This document shows, in pieces, positions 1 through 5,653 of a stretch of 5,654 nt of DNA. The stretch is from Saprospiraceae bacterium. GTDB lineage: Bacteria; Bacteroidota; Bacteroidia; Chitinophagales; Saprospiraceae. The stretch's first letter is position 1; each line of letters starts with the position of its first letter. A model generated the notes under the pieces. It was not told the DNA's origin. It did no database searches and saw only the letters and a list, made by a program, of their open reading frames with translations. Both the position numbers and the translations under genes were made by a program. Location of the stretch: contig SLDF01000413.1 in NCBI GenBank assembly GCA_007125435.1, forward strand, positions 1 through 5,654. Direction: 5' to 3'.

Positions 1-62
1 GAGCTTCTGTTGAGAATTTTTCTGCAGCTTGTTAATTAGATTGTATTATGTAAATAAAACTT
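1..62. other. Window edge, no supportable gene
   Basis: This AT-rich edge could contain the last codons of a gene lying to the left. On the plus strand one frame is open from base 1 to a TAG at 37-39, and another is open from base 3 to a TAA at 33-35. Both are about a dozen codons, too short to choose between or to recognise. No hairpin terminator is evident. Confidence 0.3.
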
Positions 63-65
63 GAA

Positions 66-79
66 AGCCTACAGCCTAC
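66..79. repeat. Two tandem copies of AGCCTAC
   Basis: The heptamer AGCCTAC occurs at 66-72 and again directly at 73-79. A related CAAGCCTAAAC follows at 82-92, which leads into the composite repeat. Two copies alone would be unremarkable. It is listed because the unit length (7 bp) equals that of the larger array at 182-258, although the unit sequences are unrelated. Confidence 0.45.
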
Positions 80-84
80 TTCAA

Positions 85-174
85 GCCTAAACAGCGGAGA
101 GCACGGAGTGCTCGTAGCGTAAACAGCAAACGGAGGCGATAGCCGACTGTTTGCCTAAACAGCGAAGCGTAAAC
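85..174. repeat. Composite repeat: direct repeats flanking stem-loops
   Basis: Two copies of a module beginning GCCTAAACAGCG and ending AGCGTAAAC are present. The left copy (85-96 plus 116-124) has a 19-base insert at 97-115 that contains a hairpin: GAGCAC (99-104), loop GGA, GTGCTC (108-113). The right copy (153-164 plus 166-174) has a single A in place of the insert. Between the copies lies a second foldback, GCAAAC (126-131) with GTTTGC (149-154), enclosing a smaller GGC-GATA-GCC stem at 135-144. This arrangement is read directly from the sequence. That it is an interspersed repeat family is an inference from its structure and its position beside two other repeat types. No coding role is apparent. 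Confidence 0.7.
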
Positions 175-550
175 GACCCGCAACCGACAACCGACAACTG
201 ACAACCGACAACCGACAACCGACAACTGACAACCGACAACCGACAACTGACAACTGATTGACTGCGTGAGGGATAGAAGTGATATGAGTGGCTGTAGAAT
301 GGATAGCAGGAACATGTAGGTGGGGGCGACCGAACGGAAGCCACCAAATACATAGTGACTGCCCATGAGACAGCCAGGAATACAAGCGGATAGCCCGACC
401 CGAAGGGGCACGCCCAAAGACAACCCTACTAAAATCAACACTAATGCCATCTATGTAGGCATAAGGATCTAACGGGTCATCTGAAAACTGGACGTCATCA
501 ATGCTGCGATCGGATTTTATAAAGATTGAAATTGTCGTATATTCACGCAT
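155..550 (-). CDS. Doubtful minus-strand ORF fused to repeat DNA
   Basis: A 131-codon frame opens at an ATG (548-550) and ends at a TAG (155-157). Codons 1 to about 46 (down to about position 416) look protein-like: they include IDDVQFSDDPLDPYAYIDG, have mixed codon use and lie in unique DNA. From there the frame enters the foldback element, then the heptamer array (repeating LSVVGCR) and the composite repeat, so the remaining two thirds is a translation of repeats. Possible explanations are a small gene whose 3' end was displaced by repeat insertion, a real short chimeric protein, or chance. No Shine-Dalgarno or clear promoter precedes it, but Shine-Dalgarno sites are missing from the real genes here too. 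It would be divergent from the peptidase gene with 71 bp between the two starts. I do not recognise the sequence. Confidence 0.2.
   Translation of the reverse strand: MREYTTISIFIKSDRSIDDVQFSDDPLDPYAYIDGISVDFSRVVFGRAPSGRAIRLYSWLSHGQSLCIWWLPFGRPHLHVPAIHSTATHITSIPHAVNQLSVVGCRLSVVGCRLSVVSCRLSVAGRLRFAV
182..258. repeat. Heptanucleotide tandem array, 11 units of AACYGAC
   Basis: Eleven uninterrupted 7-bp units run from 182 to 258. Units 1, 2, 4, 5, 6, 8 and 9 are AACCGAC. Units 3, 7 and 10 are AACTGAC. Unit 11 is AACTGAT. The fourth base is therefore the only variable one until the last unit. Because 7 is coprime to 3, the minus strand encodes the same cyclic heptapeptide (V-G/S-C-R/Q-L-S-V) in all three frames without stops, which explains the overlapping open frames there. 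On the plus strand each T variant creates a TGA, and together they close all three frames (199, 227, 248, 255). Arrays of heptamers are known in intergenic DNA of some bacteria, including filamentous cyanobacteria and, as I recall, Bacteroidota. Copy number is likely to be unstable by slippage (inference). Confidence 0.95.
264..415. repeat. Foldback intergenic element with nested inverted repeats
   Basis: A roughly 150-bp imperfect palindrome is built from five nested pairings: GCGTG (264-268) with CACGC (409-413); TGGCTGT (289-295) with ACAGCCA (370-376); GCAG (306-309) with CTGC (359-362); ATGTA (314-318) with TACAT (349-353); and GGTGG (319-323) with CCACC (341-345), with a three-A bulge at 346-348. 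An inner CCG/CGG caps the loop. Near one end lie GCCC (393-396), GGGC (406-409) and GCCC (412-415), which allow competing short stems. GGATAG occurs three times (271, 301, 388). On the minus strand the ends read GGGCGTGCCCC... and ...CTATCCCTCACGC. I recall interspersed repeats with this end layout in Bacteroidota genomes, but cannot verify it here. It could be a non-autonomous mobile element (MITE- or REP-like) or a structured RNA. No transposase is nearby and no target-site duplication is clear. Confidence 0.7.
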
Positions 551-591
551 CTGAAAAATGGCCCTTTATGGCGAAGTATGGCTGGGGGCTG

Positions 592-599
592 TATCTTTT
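592..599 (+). promoter_or_regulatory. Possible -7 element for the peptidase gene
   Basis: TATCTTTT matches the Bacteroidota primary-sigma -7 consensus TAnnTTTG at five of its six fixed positions and lies 22 bp upstream of the ATG at 622, a reasonable leader length. The usual TTTG-like -33 element is not found at the expected spacing; the nearest candidate, TTTA at 565-568, is 23 bp away instead of about 19. This is a weak call. Confidence 0.25.
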
Positions 600-621
600 A
601 CCATCACTAAATCAATAGTTC

Positions 622-3069
622 ATGAAGACGTTAATAATATTTACGCTTTGTCTGCTTATGGGTGCGGTCGCACTGAGCGGGCAATCAAACCTCCCCTATC
701 AAAAGCCTCATGAGGATATCCTCAAGCTTGTCAATGTGGATCTGCCGCCTTCTATCAGTATCAACTATGACGGTACTAAGGCGATACTGATGTATAGAAA
801 GCAATTCAAAACGCTCGAGGACCTGTACGAGAAGGAAATGCGGCTGGGTGGTCTGCGTATTAATCCGGTAACCAATATATCTAGTCGGGCGCGGTATAAT
901 TATGACATCAAAATCTTTGACCCTGTCAGTAAAGAGATCTTGGACATAGTGGGTATGCCTGATGATGCCCGCATCAGCAATATATCGTGGTCTAATGCGC
1001 AGGACAAGGTAGCATTTACCAATACAACGCGCAATGGCGTGGAGCTGTGGGTGATCGACTACAACAGCCAAAAGTCGATGCAGCTGACGGCGGATGACCT
1101 CAATGCCAATGGCGGTCGGCCCTATACCTGGCTGGCTGATGATTCGGGGTTCATCGTGCGGCGACTGCCTGAGGAAAGGCCGGACATCATCGATACTGAA
1201 AATGCAATACCGACGGGGCCTGTGATCTCTGAAAATATGGAAGGCCAAATGGCACAAAATCGCACCTATCAGGATCTACTGAGGAATGCCGATGATGAAG
1301 CTAACTTCGAGACACTGATGACTTCTGAGCTGTATCGCGTGACCATGTCGGGATTCTCTACGCTCTGGCGTGAGGCGGGCATGTACACATCGATCTCACC
1401 GTCTCCGGATGGTGAATATATGTTGATTGCCTCTATTAAGAGACCTTTTTCGTACATCGTGCCGTATTCGAGGTTTCCGACGGACTACGTCATCTACGAT
1501 AAGAATGGCAGACTCATCAAGGTCATGGCGGAAGTACCTCTGACAGAAGAGCTACCCAAGGGATTCATGGCTGTAAGAGAGGGGCCACGGAGCTTCAGCT
1601 GGAGAGATGACAAGCCGGCTACGCTGACATGGGCGGTGGCGCTCGATGGAGGGGACCCGGCTCAGGAAGTAGACTACAGGGATGAGGTGTATGAACTGGA
1701 TGCTCCATTTAATGGTGTAGATAAGCTGTTGTGTTCGACTCAGCTCCGGTATTATGGGATGACATGGGGCAATGATGACCTCGCCATTGTAAATGAATAT
1801 TGGTGGAATACCAGAACGATAAGAACATCATTCATCAATCCATCTGACCTGTCGCAGCCACCCGTAGTGTTTTCGGAACGCAACTATCAAGATAGATATA
1901 ATGATCCGGGTAGTTTTGTGACCCAAAGAAATGAGTTTGGCAACAATGTGCTGGATCTATCAGATGGTGATCGGCTATTGTTGATGGGTGACGGGTATTC
2001 AGCAGAGGGAAAGTTTCCATTCATAGATGAGTACGACCTCAATACCCAAGAGAAGAAACGCCTATACCGGGCAAGTGATGAGGATAAGGTAGAGAGTCTC
2101 GTCAAGATCATCGATCGCAAAGCAGGCAAAGTACTGACCAGGCTGGAGAGCAGTAATATGTTTCCTAACTACTACATGAGAAACATCAAAACTAATACCG
2201 TAGAGCCTATCACTGACTTTGAGAACCCATACGAGGTCATAGCGGATGTGCATAAGGAAGTCATCAATTACAAAAGAGAAGATGGTCTGGACTTATCCGC
2301 GACATTGTATCTGCCCGTGGGCTATGATCCATCCTCAGGTGAGAAGCTGCCTATGCTCATGTGGGCATATCCTAGAGAATATAAAGACAAGTCAAGTGCC
2401 GGGCAGGTGACCTCTAGCAGCAATGATTTTACCTACCCATACTACGGATCACCGATATACTGGGTCAACAGAGGGTATATCGTACTGGACAATGCAGCCT
2501 TCCCTATCATAGGTGAAGGCGATGACGAGCCCAATGACAGCTTCATAGACCAGCTGGTCTCCAATGCCAAGGCTGCCATAGATGCTGTGGATGCCATGGG
2601 CTACGTGGACAGGTCAAAAGTAGCTGTCGGTGGCCACAGCTATGGTGCATTCATGACCGCTAATTTATTGTCCCACTCTGATCTATTCGCGGCCGGTATC
2701 GCGCGCAGTGGAGCGTACAATCGGACGTTGACACCATTTGGCTTTCAGTCAGAGGAGCGCAACTACTGGGAGGCACCCGAGGTGTATTACGAGATGTCGC
2801 CATTCATGCATGCAGAAAAGATGAAGACGCCATTGCTATTGATCCATGGTGATGCAGATAATAACTCGGGAACATACCCGATGCAAAGTGAGCGATACTT
2901 CAATGCGCTGAAGGGTCTGGGTGCTCCGGTAAGACTAGTCATGCTGCCAAGAGAAAGTCATGGCTATGCCGCCGAAGAAAGTATTTTCCATATGCTCTGG
3001 GAGCAAGATCAATGGCTGGAAAACCACCTTCGAGAAAAGTCGGATGAGCAAGTAAAAGAGAATAAATAA
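622..3069 (+). CDS. Exported S9 (prolyl oligopeptidase) family serine peptidase, glutamyl endopeptidase-like
   Basis: This 815-residue protein has a Sec signal peptide (K2, hydrophobic 4-18, probable cleavage near G20/Q21), then a long beta-propeller region (about 35-545) and a C-terminal alpha/beta-hydrolase domain (about 550-805). The nucleophile is S673 in GGHSYGAFMT, the acid D746 in HGDADNN, and the base H780 in ESHGYA. From memory, the hydrolase blocks WAYP (581-584), IGEGDDE (630-636), ARSGAYNRTLTPFGFQ (from about 694) and the propeller block around 318-365 (EGPRSFSWRDDKPATL) match plant chloroplast glutamyl endopeptidase (CGEP, the S9D type) far better than dipeptidyl peptidase IV or acylaminoacyl peptidases. 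The expected activity is cleavage after Glu in peptides or unfolded proteins reaching the propeller cavity, here in the periplasm or outside the cell (inference). The ATG at 622 is chosen because it starts the signal peptide. The catalytic triad is complete and no truncation is seen. Family call is firm; Glu specificity is less so. Confidence 0.95.
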   Translation: MKTLIIFTLCLLMGAVALSGQSNLPYQKPHEDILKLVNVDLPPSISINYDGTKAILMYRKQFKTLEDLYEKEMRLGGLRINPVTNISSRARYNYDIKIFDPVSKEILDIVGMPDDARISNISWSNAQDKVAFTNTTRNGVELWVIDYNSQKSMQLTADDLNANGGRPYTWLADDSGFIVRRLPEERPDIIDTENAIPTGPVISENMEGQMAQNRTYQDLLRNADDEANFETLMTSELYRVTMSGFSTLWREAGMYTSISPSPDGEYMLIASIKRPFSYIVPYSRFPTDYVIYDKNGRLIKVMAEVPLTEELPKGFMAVREGPRSFSWRDDKPATLTWAVALDGGDPAQEVDYRDEVYELDAPFNGVDKLLCSTQLRYYGMTWGNDDLAIVNEYWWNTRTIRTSFINPSDLSQPPVVFSERNYQDRYNDPGSFVTQRNEFGNNVLDLSDGDRLLLMGDGYSAEGKFPFIDEYDLNTQEKKRLYRASDEDKVESLVKIIDRKAGKVLTRLESSNMFPNYYMRNIKTNTVEPITDFENPYEVIADVHKEVINYKREDGLDLSATLYLPVGYDPSSGEKLPMLMWAYPREYKDKSSAGQVTSSSNDFTYPYYGSPIYWVNRGYIVLDNAAFPIIGEGDDEPNDSFIDQLVSNAKAAIDAVDAMGYVDRSKVAVGGHSYGAFMTANLLSHSDLFAAGIARSGAYNRTLTPFGFQSEERNYWEAPEVYYEMSPFMHAEKMKTPLLLIHGDADNNSGTYPMQSERYFNALKGLGAPVRLVMLPRESHGYAAEESIFHMLWEQDQWLENHLREKSDEQVKENK

Positions 3070-3289
3070 TTTTTTTCGATGTGGATTTGGGCTTATTTAT
3101 TACCATAAAATAGTTAATTTAGCTAACTCAAAACGGTTTGAATCGTTAAAGACTTGACATCTCATCCCATATAGTTGTGTCGTAAAGTTAATGTGAAGTT
3201 AGCAACTGATGTGGCAGGTTAGAAGTTTAGTTTTGAAACGCATTAGAGCTGAGCATTAAAACATATTTTTTCAAATAAAACACTATTGT
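3070..3289. other. Intergenic region, 220 bp, no gene
   Basis: A seven-T run (3070-3076) follows the peptidase stop codon, but there is no GC-rich stem before it, so no convincing intrinsic terminator. Two weak AT-rich foldbacks lie side by side: AGTTA (3112-3116) with TAACT (3124-3128), and TCAAA (3128-3132) with TTTGA (3137-3141). TATTTTTT at 3264-3271 resembles the Bacteroidota -7 element (TAnnTTTG), 18 bp before the next ATG, but TTTG at 3232-3235 is 28 bp upstream of it, too far for a standard -33. The segment most likely carries the promoter for the lipoprotein gene, not located with confidence. Confidence 0.4.
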
Positions 3290-3796
3290 ATGTATAGATA
3301 TTTTTTGGGCTTATTAGCTGTATCCTTATTGATCAGCTGTAGCAATGTCGAGACGCACACTCTGACCTTGACCGATGTAGAATTAGTAGCAGAGGGACCA
3401 TTGTTTGAAGGCGCCAATATGGCTACTGCAGATCAGGACATTGATCTGACCGCAAGTATAGAGTCCCTCGAAGGGGCATATAAATCTGTAAAGAGCGCAA
3501 AGCTGACATCGGCCGTCTTACATATGATAGATACCATTAATTTTAATTTTATTGACGACATATCTCTTCTATTGGCCAGTGACAATGCCGATATGACACA
3601 AGTGGCTCTTCTGAGCGAAGTACCACCGGATGCAACTGTAGTCGAGCTCAATGTTGGCAATGACCAAAAGGGCTTGAATAAGATCCTTAATGATGAAAAA
3701 ATCACCTTCGTTGCAGATATGAATATCAATCAAGATACTTTCATCGACTTGCGGATCAGAGGTGATTTCATATTCGAGTTAGAGATCGTGAGATAA
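3290..3796 (+). CDS. Small lipoprotein of unknown function
   Basis: This 168-residue protein begins with a short basic-hydrophobic signal (R3, then FLGLLAVSLL) and a lipobox LISC, giving a lipidated C17. The residues after the cysteine (S-N-V-E-T-H) are not the acidic run used as a surface-export signal by some Bacteroidota lipoproteins, so a periplasm-facing anchor is the simpler guess. The mature part lacks further membrane segments, has alternating hydrophobic and Thr/Asp-rich stretches, and ends in a beta-like strand (DLRIRGDFIFELEIV), suggesting an all-beta or mostly beta fold. No catalytic motif stands out and I do not recognise the family. The DUF2147 gene follows 43 bp downstream on the same strand, so the two may be cotranscribed. 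The start is firm because the signal peptide begins immediately. Confidence 0.85.
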   Translation: MYRYFLGLLAVSLLISCSNVETHTLTLTDVELVAEGPLFEGANMATADQDIDLTASIESLEGAYKSVKSAKLTSAVLHMIDTINFNFIDDISLLLASDNADMTQVALLSEVPPDATVVELNVGNDQKGLNKILNDEKITFVADMNINQDTFIDLRIRGDFIFELEIVR

Positions 3797-3839
3797 TAGC
3801 TTAGCAATCACTTTTTATTAAATATTGAAACTTAACATT

Positions 3840-4295
3840 ATGATTAAATATTCTTTTTTGACAGCAATGATCTTCTTCCTATTTGCAGGCGTCAGCATGG
3901 GTCAGGAAGAAGGAGACAAACTCATCGGAGTATGGGAGCCCAGCCACGGTAAAGCCCGTGTAAAGATTGACAAAATCGGTAATAAATACTACGGTCGTAT
4001 CGTATGGCTCAAAGAACCCAACGACCCGGAAACAGGCAAGCCAAAGACAGACAGAAACAATCCTGATGAATCCATGAGGTCTACACCACTAAGGGGTTAT
4101 CGTTTATTGAAAGACTTTACCTATGAAGGTAATGGCGTATGGGCCAATGGTACCATCTATGACCCTGAAAACGGAAGCACATACAAGTGTGAAATCAAGC
4201 TCAAGGACGATAATACAATCGACATCAGAGGATATATTGGTGTCAAGACACTGGGTAGAACAGACGAGTGGAAGCGGTTAAAAATGAAAAAGTAG
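3840..4295 (+). CDS. Exported DUF2147 family protein
   Basis: This 151-residue protein has a signal peptide (MIKYSFLTAMIFFLFAGVSMG, probable cleavage near G21/Q22) and one complete DUF2147 domain. Family hallmarks are visible in order: GVW (30-32), KYYGRIVWL, a D-R-N-NPDES segment, the PLRGY motif, the IYDPENG block (106-112), RGYIG (130-134) and GRTDEW (139-144) near the C terminus. DUF2147 proteins are small secreted or periplasmic beta-rich proteins of unknown biochemical function, so no reaction can be stated. An in-frame TTG at 3825 would add five residues in front of the signal peptide; the ATG is preferred because it puts the charged residue and hydrophobic core in normal positions. 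It lies 43 bp after the lipoprotein gene and is followed by the stem-loop at 4325-4350, so it probably ends a two-gene transcript. Confidence 0.95.
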   Translation: MIKYSFLTAMIFFLFAGVSMGQEEGDKLIGVWEPSHGKARVKIDKIGNKYYGRIVWLKEPNDPETGKPKTDRNNPDESMRSTPLRGYRLLKDFTYEGNGVWANGTIYDPENGSTYKCEIKLKDDNTIDIRGYIGVKTLGRTDEWKRLKMKK

Positions 4296-4324
4296 CTATC
4301 CACGCATAAAACTTTAAAAAAGAC

Positions 4325-4356
4325 ATGGGGCTAAGTAATTTTAGCCCCATATTTTA
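4325..4356 (+). terminator. Perfect 10-bp stem-loop, probable terminator or leader hairpin
   Basis: ATGGGGCTAA (4325-4334), loop GTAATT, and TTAGCCCCAT (4341-4350) form a perfect stem. It is followed by ATTTTA, a short T tract, and preceded by an A run (4316-4321) that would act as a T tract in the opposite direction. It sits 30 bp after the DUF2147 stop and 25 bp before the next ATG. The structure fits an intrinsic terminator for the upstream gene, although the short T tract suggests incomplete termination. Confidence 0.75.
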
Positions 4357-4375
4357 CTTGAATCAAGATGTCCAT

Positions 4376-5503
4376 ATGAATACATATTTACTTTACATTT
4401 CAATGTTGGTTGGTTTTTTGTGTTTGTCATCTGTGTCGATGGCCCAGGTGCCTGATTCTACAGAGGTAGAGGATGATTGGTGGGATGACGACGAAGATTT
4501 CAGCATGTACGACGATCTTGACTTTGAAGATCAGGCTGCCAAGCGATTTGCCAGTGCTAAGATATTAGACATCAGCCCTCAGCGGTTTATTTCCTTTCAT
4601 TGGGATGCGCAGATGAGGTATAGAGCGCAGTTTTCACCCATTGGTGAATTTCAAGATGAAGGGACGCGTCCTGTTGCGGAGGAAGGCATAGCCAATTATA
4701 CAGGTGGTATGCGCCTGATAGCCAATATTCCTGTCATCTCCAAGAACAGTGTCATATGGCAGATGGGGGCCAACTTCTGGGATACGAGATACAGCTTCTC
4801 TGATATCAATCAGTCAGAAAACAGCGCAGGCCTCATCAACATCCTCAACGAGGACGGCATCAGAACAAGCGGGATAAATACGACAGTTTTCAAACCCTTA
4901 AATGATGAGAGTTTTCTACTTTTTCAAGGTAGTGCCGATCTGAGTGGCAACTATAGCTTTGCCCATTTTCAGTCCTTGCGATATCTGAGGTATTCAGCAG
5001 CTGTGTTATGGGGGAAGCGGCCCAGTGACAGGAAGCAATGGGCAGTCGGTATTGCCAGGACGTATAGGGTTGGAGAGCTCAACTACCTGCCCATCATCAT
5101 GTACAATTATACGGCCCCATCCAGAAAGTGGGGTATTGAGATGCTATTACCCGCCCGGGCGCACTATCGCAGGACTTTCAACTCCAGAAATCTCCTGTTG
5201 GCCGGCTATGAATTAGAGGGTCAGAGTTATCGCATACGTCAATTGTCTACAGATGACAAAAGCTTTGAGATCCGTCGGGGCGAGCTGAGATTCAGGCTTG
5301 AGTATATGCGACAGTTGTCCGGCTTCATTTGGTGGAGCGTACAGGGCGGTCTGAGGTACAATTACATCAATCATGCAGACTTCATCACCAATAATGGCAA
5401 CGACTTTTTCAGAGGCTTTTTTGGCGACCAGCCATATGCCATGCTGAGCACATTAGGACATCCATTGTATTTCAACATTGGCATCCATTTATTGAGTCCG
5501 TGA
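4376..5503 (+). CDS. Probable outer-membrane beta-barrel protein, possibly DUF6268
   Basis: This 375-residue protein has a signal peptide (MNTYLLYISMLVGFLCLSSV, likely cleavage after SMA at 23), a very acidic segment at 27-52 (15 Asp/Glu in 26 residues, with paired Trp at 35-36), and then about 300 residues rich in alternating hydrophobic and aromatic strands such as WGIEMLLPARAHYRRTF, LLLAGYELEGQSYRI and WWSVQGGLRYNYI. This is the pattern of a Bacteroidota outer-membrane beta barrel. The middle and C-terminal motifs resemble my memory of DUF6268, whose function is unknown. It ends HLLSP, not with the terminal Phe or Tyr typical of many barrels. The same frame extends upstream to an ATG at 4325, but that lies inside the hairpin and would put 17 non-signal residues in front; the ATG at 4376 is clearly better. 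No Shine-Dalgarno is present. Confidence 0.85.
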   Translation: MNTYLLYISMLVGFLCLSSVSMAQVPDSTEVEDDWWDDDEDFSMYDDLDFEDQAAKRFASAKILDISPQRFISFHWDAQMRYRAQFSPIGEFQDEGTRPVAEEGIANYTGGMRLIANIPVISKNSVIWQMGANFWDTRYSFSDINQSENSAGLINILNEDGIRTSGINTTVFKPLNDESFLLFQGSADLSGNYSFAHFQSLRYLRYSAAVLWGKRPSDRKQWAVGIARTYRVGELNYLPIIMYNYTAPSRKWGIEMLLPARAHYRRTFNSRNLLLAGYELEGQSYRIRQLSTDDKSFEIRRGELRFRLEYMRQLSGFIWWSVQGGLRYNYINHADFITNNGNDFFRGFFGDQPYAMLSTLGHPLYFNIGIHLLSP

Positions 5504-5521
5504 TACGGAGAGATTCCATTA

Positions 5522-5653
5522 TTATTTTTGGGGAGTCATTGTAGATTGTTTTTTGGGCATCACCATCCAGTTGTCGTCGTCGGGTCGCGTTTTAGAGTCT
5601 GAAAATAGCTATCTAAATGATCCCCAGATATTGTGCTTTTGAGCGATATCATA
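5522..5653 (-). pseudogene. Possible interrupted end of a minus-strand gene
   Basis: On the minus strand one frame is open from the window edge (YDIAQKHNIWGSFR), meets a TAG at 5609-5611, then stays open for 28 more codons (including TRPDDDNWMVMPKKQ) to a TAA at 5522-5524. The piece after the TAG looks protein-like. A second frame (5560-5652, 30 codons from an ATG at 5650-5652) overlaps it, and a one-base shift near the GAC triplets at about 5574-5587 would join that frame to the same tail. It could be a gene end broken by a point mutation or frameshift, a gene that ends at the TAG followed by chance sequence, or noise. The window is too short to decide. Confidence 0.2.

Noticed and set aside
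182..258. CRISPR-like array
   Set aside because: The units are 7 bp, directly adjacent and without spacers, and no cas genes are present; it is a simple tandem repeat.
76..450. Minus-strand open frames of 88 and 124 codons, one resembling a membrane protein
   Set aside because: Both lie almost entirely in repeat DNA. Their length comes from the stop-free heptamer array, and the hydrophobic stretch is the foldback element read in another frame.
685..2253. Minus-strand open frames inside the peptidase gene
   Set aside because: They are antisense shadows of a long, clearly recognised coding region.
3112..3141. Pair of AT-rich foldbacks as a terminator for the peptidase gene
   Set aside because: Stems are only 5 bp and AT-rich, no T tract follows, and they lie over 40 bp past the stop codon.
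3154..3175. TTGACA with TATAGT as a sigma-70 type promoter
   Set aside because: Only 10 bp separate the two hexamers, far from the needed 17 or so, and Bacteroidota use a different consensus.
3825..3839. TTG start extending the DUF2147 protein by five residues
   Set aside because: The ATG at 3840 begins a normal signal peptide; the extension adds an extra segment before it with no support.
4325..4375. Upstream ATG start for the outer-membrane protein
   Set aside because: This ATG is part of the perfect stem-loop, and the 17 added residues would precede a good signal peptide that begins at 4376.
5025..5216. Plus-strand 63-codon frame within the outer-membrane gene
   Set aside because: It overlaps a supported coding region in another frame and has no independent features.
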